DNA of 64,000 bases, from contig NZ_JACHEU010000001.1 in assembly GCF_014201615.1 (NCBI RefSeq), positions 515,631-579,630 of the forward strand, given 5' to 3'. Shown here piece after piece: positions 60,869 to 64,000 of the stretch. Both the position numbers and the translations under genes were made by a program. The notes beneath the pieces are model-generated. The model was not told the DNA's origin, did not search any database, and saw only the letters and a list, made by a program, of their open reading frames with translations. Numbering within the stretch: the stretch's first letter is position 1; each line of letters begins with the position of its first letter. Source of the stretch: Aquamicrobium lusatiense. Lineage in GTDB: Bacteria; Pseudomonadota; Alphaproteobacteria; Rhizobiales; Rhizobiaceae.

Positions 60869-62188
60869 CTTCCCGATGCAGAACTGCGAGAATATCACGC
60901 CGAGAAGTTCCTCGACATCTACAGCGCCAGTGATCCGGCCCAACCGATCCGTGGCAAGTCGAAGCTCCTCGGCCCTGATCTCCAGTGGTGCGTGCACATC
61001 CCGGAGTGCGCTGCCTATGTGAGAAAGTGCGTCCTGAAGCAGTTCGACGTGCCGCAATCGAGAAGGAAGAATATCGCCGGCATCACGGATTTTGAGTTCA
61101 GCGATGTCCCCAATCGTCTGAACAAGCGATGTCATCCCCTCGCCGGTAACAGTTGAAATACAATGGTCGTAGCCAGATGGCCGTTTGTGCGAGGCGGAAG
61201 CCAGATCCAGCTTGGTTCCTATTCTGACGACTTCACCGGCAGCCCAACTCGTATCGACAGGATGAGGATCAGTCAGATCCTCCAGTTTCAGAACCAGATC
61301 CGCATCCCGCCCGCGTGCCCTGGCTTTCTCGATGCCGATGCTTTCTACTTTACCGGCGCCATCCCGAATACCGGCTGTATCCGCAACAATGACTTTCAGA
61401 CCGTTGATGTCCAGCACAACCTCCAGAACATCGCGCGTTGTTCCGGGTTCATCCGTAACGATCGCTGCATCCCGCCGGGCAAGTGCGTTCAGAAGGCTTG
61501 ATTTGCCAGCGTTCGGCGCACCAAGAATCACCACATGAAATCCGTCCTGAATGATTTCGGCGGCAGAATACCCTCTGATGTGTGCTGAGATCTGATCAGA
61601 CAGGGCAGCGACATCGGTCCACACCCGATCAGCGACAGATCCGGGAACATCGCCCTCGTCCGAAAAATCGATGTCCGCTTCGATCAGCGCCCGTGCATTC
61701 ACCAACCTGTTTCGCCATTCCGCATAGAGCCTGCTTTGCGCACCGTCGGAATTGCGCTGCGCAAGTCGGCGTTGCGCCTCGGTTTCGGCATTGATGAGAT
61801 CAGCCAGCGCTTCTGTCTGAACGAGGTCCAATTTGCCATTCATGAATGCGCGGCGGGTGAATTCCCCTGCTTCGGCCAGACGTACCTGCGGCAGCCTTGT
61901 TATTTCATGCAGAATGGATGACACCGTCGCCCGGCCGCCATGCACCTGAAGCTCGGCTACATCCTCACCTGTGAAACTGTGCGGCGTGGGAAAAAACAAC
62001 ACCAGCCCGCGGTCAAGAATTTCCTTTCCTCGCCGTAGCGTCTGCAATGACGCCACGCGAGAATCCGGGACAAATTCGCAAATCGTTTCGATAACGAATC
62101 GAGTCTGATGGCCGGAAACCCGGATCACAGCCACCCCAGAAGGCAGGCGTCCGCTGGACAATGCGACGATGGTATCCCCGAATATCAT
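60866..62188 (-). CDS. mnmE: tRNA modification GTPase MnmE (TrmE)
   Basis: 440 residues: an N-terminal tetrahydrofolate-binding domain (FGDTIVALSSGRLPSGVAVIRVSG), a helical middle, an inserted G domain (GAPNAGKSSLLNALARRDAAIV; DTAGIRDGAG), and the C-terminal CIGK motif whose Cys is conserved. It works with MnmG on wobble uridine. ATG 62188, after GGCAGGGATC, is the start. Divergent from the DUF255 gene across 61 bp. Confidence 0.97.
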   Translation of the reverse strand: MIFGDTIVALSSGRLPSGVAVIRVSGHQTRFVIETICEFVPDSRVASLQTLRRGKEILDRGLVLFFPTPHSFTGEDVAELQVHGGRATVSSILHEITRLPQVRLAEAGEFTRRAFMNGKLDLVQTEALADLINAETEAQRRLAQRNSDGAQSRLYAEWRNRLVNARALIEADIDFSDEGDVPGSVADRVWTDVAALSDQISAHIRGYSAAEIIQDGFHVVILGAPNAGKSSLLNALARRDAAIVTDEPGTTRDVLEVVLDINGLKVIVADTAGIRDGAGKVESIGIEKARARGRDADLVLKLEDLTDPHPVDTSWAAGEVVRIGTKLDLASASHKRPSGYDHCISTVTGEGMTSLVQTIGDIAELKIRDAGDILPSRLRHVELLQDALSHIGSALRDVHAPLEIRAEELRLATDRLGRITGAVDVEELLGVIFSQFCIGK

Positions 62189-62249
62189 TTGATCCCTGCC
62201 TGTTTCCTCATTACCACTCGCGCAGAGCCTTCCAATCAAAGGCGATGCT

Positions 62250-64000
62250 ATGGTCCTGCCGCCCCAGAATCTGCTTTCCGGAGAAGCCAGCCCCTATCTC
62301 CGGCAACATGCCGAAAACCCGGTTCACTGGCGGCCGTGGTCGACAGCAGCGCTGGAAGAAGCCCGGCAACTGGACCGGCCCATCCTGCTTTCCGTCGGCT
62401 ACGCCGCCTGCCACTGGTGCCATGTCATGGCCCATGAGAGCTTCGAGGATGCCGATATTGCAGGGGTCATGAACCGCCTGTTCGTCAATATCAAGGTCGA
62501 CCGCGAAGAACGACCGGATATCGACCAGATCTACATGGCGGCCCTGACAGCGATGGGCGATCAGGGTGGCTGGCCACTGACCATGTTTCTGACGCCGGAC
62601 GCAAAACCTTTCTGGGGTGGAACCTACTTCCCGCCTCGCACCCAGTATGGGCGTCACGGATTCGTTCAGATTCTGGAAGCGGTGGCCGGTGCCTGGAACA
62701 ACAAACGCGCTGATATTCTGCGCAGCGCCGATACGCTGAACGCTCATGTGCAGAGCAAGCTCGGCGCCTCGCTCCCCAGCCAGATGATCGACGCAAATGC
62801 ACTGCCCGGTCTGGCAACTAACATCTACAGGATGATCGACCATGATCAGGGCGGCATCAAGGGCGCTCCGAAGTTTCCAAACGCCCCGTTCATGCACACA
62901 TTATGGCTGTCCTATCTGAACTCCGGCAATACCGCTCACAAGGAGGCTGTCGTTTCCGGTCTGTGTCACATGCTTGCCGGCGGTATCTACGATCACGTCG
63001 GTGGCGGTCTCACCCGGTACTCGACCGACGCACAATGGCTTGTGCCGCATTTTGAAAAGATGCTTTACGACAACGCCCAACTGCTGAGACTTGCAAACTG
63101 GGCCTATGGCGAAACCGGGACAGAAATATTCCGGATCCGAATCGAAGAAACGATCGGGTTTCTGCTGCGCGAACTGCGCGTTGACAACGGAGCCTTTGCG
63201 TCGAGCCTCGACGCGGACAGTGATGGCGAAGAAGGGCTGTTCTACACATGGGAACAAAATGAGATTGAAGCCATTCTCGGTGAAAACTCGGCCTCCTTCT
63301 TCAGGCACTACACCCTGAGCAAACCGACTTCCTGGCACGGAAAACCTATTCTGCATCAGTCCGCCGAACAGGCAAGAAGCTTCGGGAACCGCCACGAAGA
63401 GTTAAGGCCGTCACTACAGAAGTTGTTCATAGTAAGAGAAAAAAGAATCCGTCCGGGTCGCGATGACAAGATCCTGACGGACTGGAACGGCCTGACCATA
63501 ACGGCACTTGCTGAATGCGGGCGTTCTTTCGCACGTCAGGACTGGATCGATGCGGCACGCACGGCCTTCGACCATATCCTTTGCTCCGCTGATAGCGGCC
63601 GCCTGCCCCACTCCACACTAGGCGACAAGGCGCAATTTCCCGCCATGTCCAGCGACTATGCAGCCATGGCGAATGCCGCAATCTCGCTCTACGAGGCAAC
63701 ATGGGATGCGACCTTCATCGAACACGCCCGCCATTTCGTTGATCAACTGGAGTTGTGGCACGCGGATGAGGACAAAACCGGCTATTATCTCAGTGCCTCC
63801 GACTCCGCAGATGTGCCAATCCGCATTCGCGGTGATGTGGATGAAGCCATCCCCTCAGCCACAAGTCAGATCATAGAAGCACTGGCTCGCCTCTCGTCCA
63901 TAACCGGGGATGTCACCCTCCTCGATAAAGCATGGAAAGTGGGAGAACATGCTGTCGGCCGTATCGCCAGACAGGCCTATGGGCAGGCGGGCATCATCAA
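62250..64000 (+). CDS. DUF255/YyaL thioredoxin-like protein (cut by window edge)
   Basis: The first 583 residues of a protein of the YyaL / spermatogenesis-associated 20 family, usually about 670 residues. Thioredoxin-like N-terminal domain with the VGYAACHWCHVMAHESFED motif (CHWC near 55-58), then an alpha-toroid six-hairpin-like region (GGIYDHVGGGLTRYSTD; PHFEKMLYDNAQLL). The biochemical role is not settled. ATG 62250 begins LPPQNLLSGEASPYLRQHAENPVHW, the standard N-terminus. The end lies beyond the window. Confidence 0.93.
   Translation, partial: MVLPPQNLLSGEASPYLRQHAENPVHWRPWSTAALEEARQLDRPILLSVGYAACHWCHVMAHESFEDADIAGVMNRLFVNIKVDREERPDIDQIYMAALTAMGDQGGWPLTMFLTPDAKPFWGGTYFPPRTQYGRHGFVQILEAVAGAWNNKRADILRSADTLNAHVQSKLGASLPSQMIDANALPGLATNIYRMIDHDQGGIKGAPKFPNAPFMHTLWLSYLNSGNTAHKEAVVSGLCHMLAGGIYDHVGGGLTRYSTDAQWLVPHFEKMLYDNAQLLRLANWAYGETGTEIFRIRIEETIGFLLRELRVDNGAFASSLDADSDGEEGLFYTWEQNEIEAILGENSASFFRHYTLSKPTSWHGKPILHQSAEQARSFGNRHEELRPSLQKLFIVREKRIRPGRDDKILTDWNGLTITALAECGRSFARQDWIDAARTAFDHILCSADSGRLPHSTLGDKAQFPAMSSDYAAMANAAISLYEATWDATFIEHARHFVDQLELWHADEDKTGYYLSASDSADVPIRIRGDVDEAIPSATSQIIEALARLSSITGDVTLLDKAWKVGEHAVGRIARQAYGQAGII

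Overview
This 64 kb window is a piece of a GC-rich alphaproteobacterial chromosome, most likely a Hyphomicrobiales (Rhizobiales) member near the Phyllobacteriaceae. This is inferred from gene content and was not tested by phylogeny. The supporting signs are GTTC-N7-GTTC LexA boxes, the imuA-imuB-dnaE2 mutasome, a sitABCD manganese operon behind TTGCAA-rich Mur-type sites, the bolA / J-domain / cobS / cobT / phytase-like block, and the mnmE-mnmG-rsmG-parA-parB block with parS sites. Most of the window is housekeeping or core accessory genome, densely packed with many 1-4 nt start/stop overlaps.

Layout. 1-3.0 kb: the 5' part of an aldehyde dehydrogenase (cut by the window edge), soxR, and an MFS pump behind a textbook SoxR operator/promoter. 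3.2-7.0 kb: metH with an 18-bp perfect palindrome in its promoter region. 7.1-12 kb: an HWE-family histidine kinase, then a two-gene SOS operon (a radical SAM protein and a DUF4130-UdgX fusion) whose LexA box covers the -10 element. 12-17.9 kb: a YkvA-like protein, a UbiB-family kinase and sitABCD. 18-19.2 kb: an AT-richer orphan gene with an HNH-like zinc motif beside tRNA-Gly. 19.5-22.0 kb: a prolyl-tRNA editing protein, a CnoX-like thioredoxin, a LonN-domain protein and a Trm112-like protein. 22.3-28.9 kb: an IS5/IS427-type element inserted exactly at the stop codon of dnaE2, then dnaE2-imuB-imuA under a second SOS box. 29-38.4 kb: a zincin, a DUF1737 protein, a CoA-ester lyase, an FAD oxidoreductase, a phytase-like protein, cobT, a small orphan gene, cobS, a J-domain protein, a BolA protein and a DapA-like aldolase. 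38.5-45.3 kb: a CBS-pair protein without DUF21, aroB, aroK, a small membrane protein, xerD carrying an in-frame minisatellite, accA, a YkuD lipoprotein and a TusA-like protein. 45.3-49.9 kb: a COG0523 GTPase, a D-Ala-D-Ala carboxypeptidase, an M20 amidohydrolase, tRNA-Arg(CCU) and a CatB-like acetyltransferase. 49.9-55.0 kb: the branched-chain 2-oxoacid dehydrogenase operon. 55.3-64 kb: holA, parB, parA, rsmG, mnmG, mnmE and the start of a DUF255/YyaL protein.

How the genes work together. Two separate LexA-controlled modules sit 11 kb apart: the ImuA-ImuB-DnaE2 translesion polymerase set, and the poorly understood radical-SAM/UdgX pair. UdgX-type proteins are known to trap uracil in DNA covalently, so the second module is the best candidate for an under-described system here. 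The parAB genes and at least four parS or parS-like sites (one inside rsmG, three between mnmG and mnmE) make up the chromosome segregation centre and suggest that the right end lies near the replication origin.

Signs of recent change are few: the IS element, the orphan gene at tRNA-Gly, a 76-residue orphan between cobS and cobT, the xerD repeat expansion, and the shortened CBS protein after aroB. No CRISPR array, prophage, rRNA operon or complete genomic island was seen.
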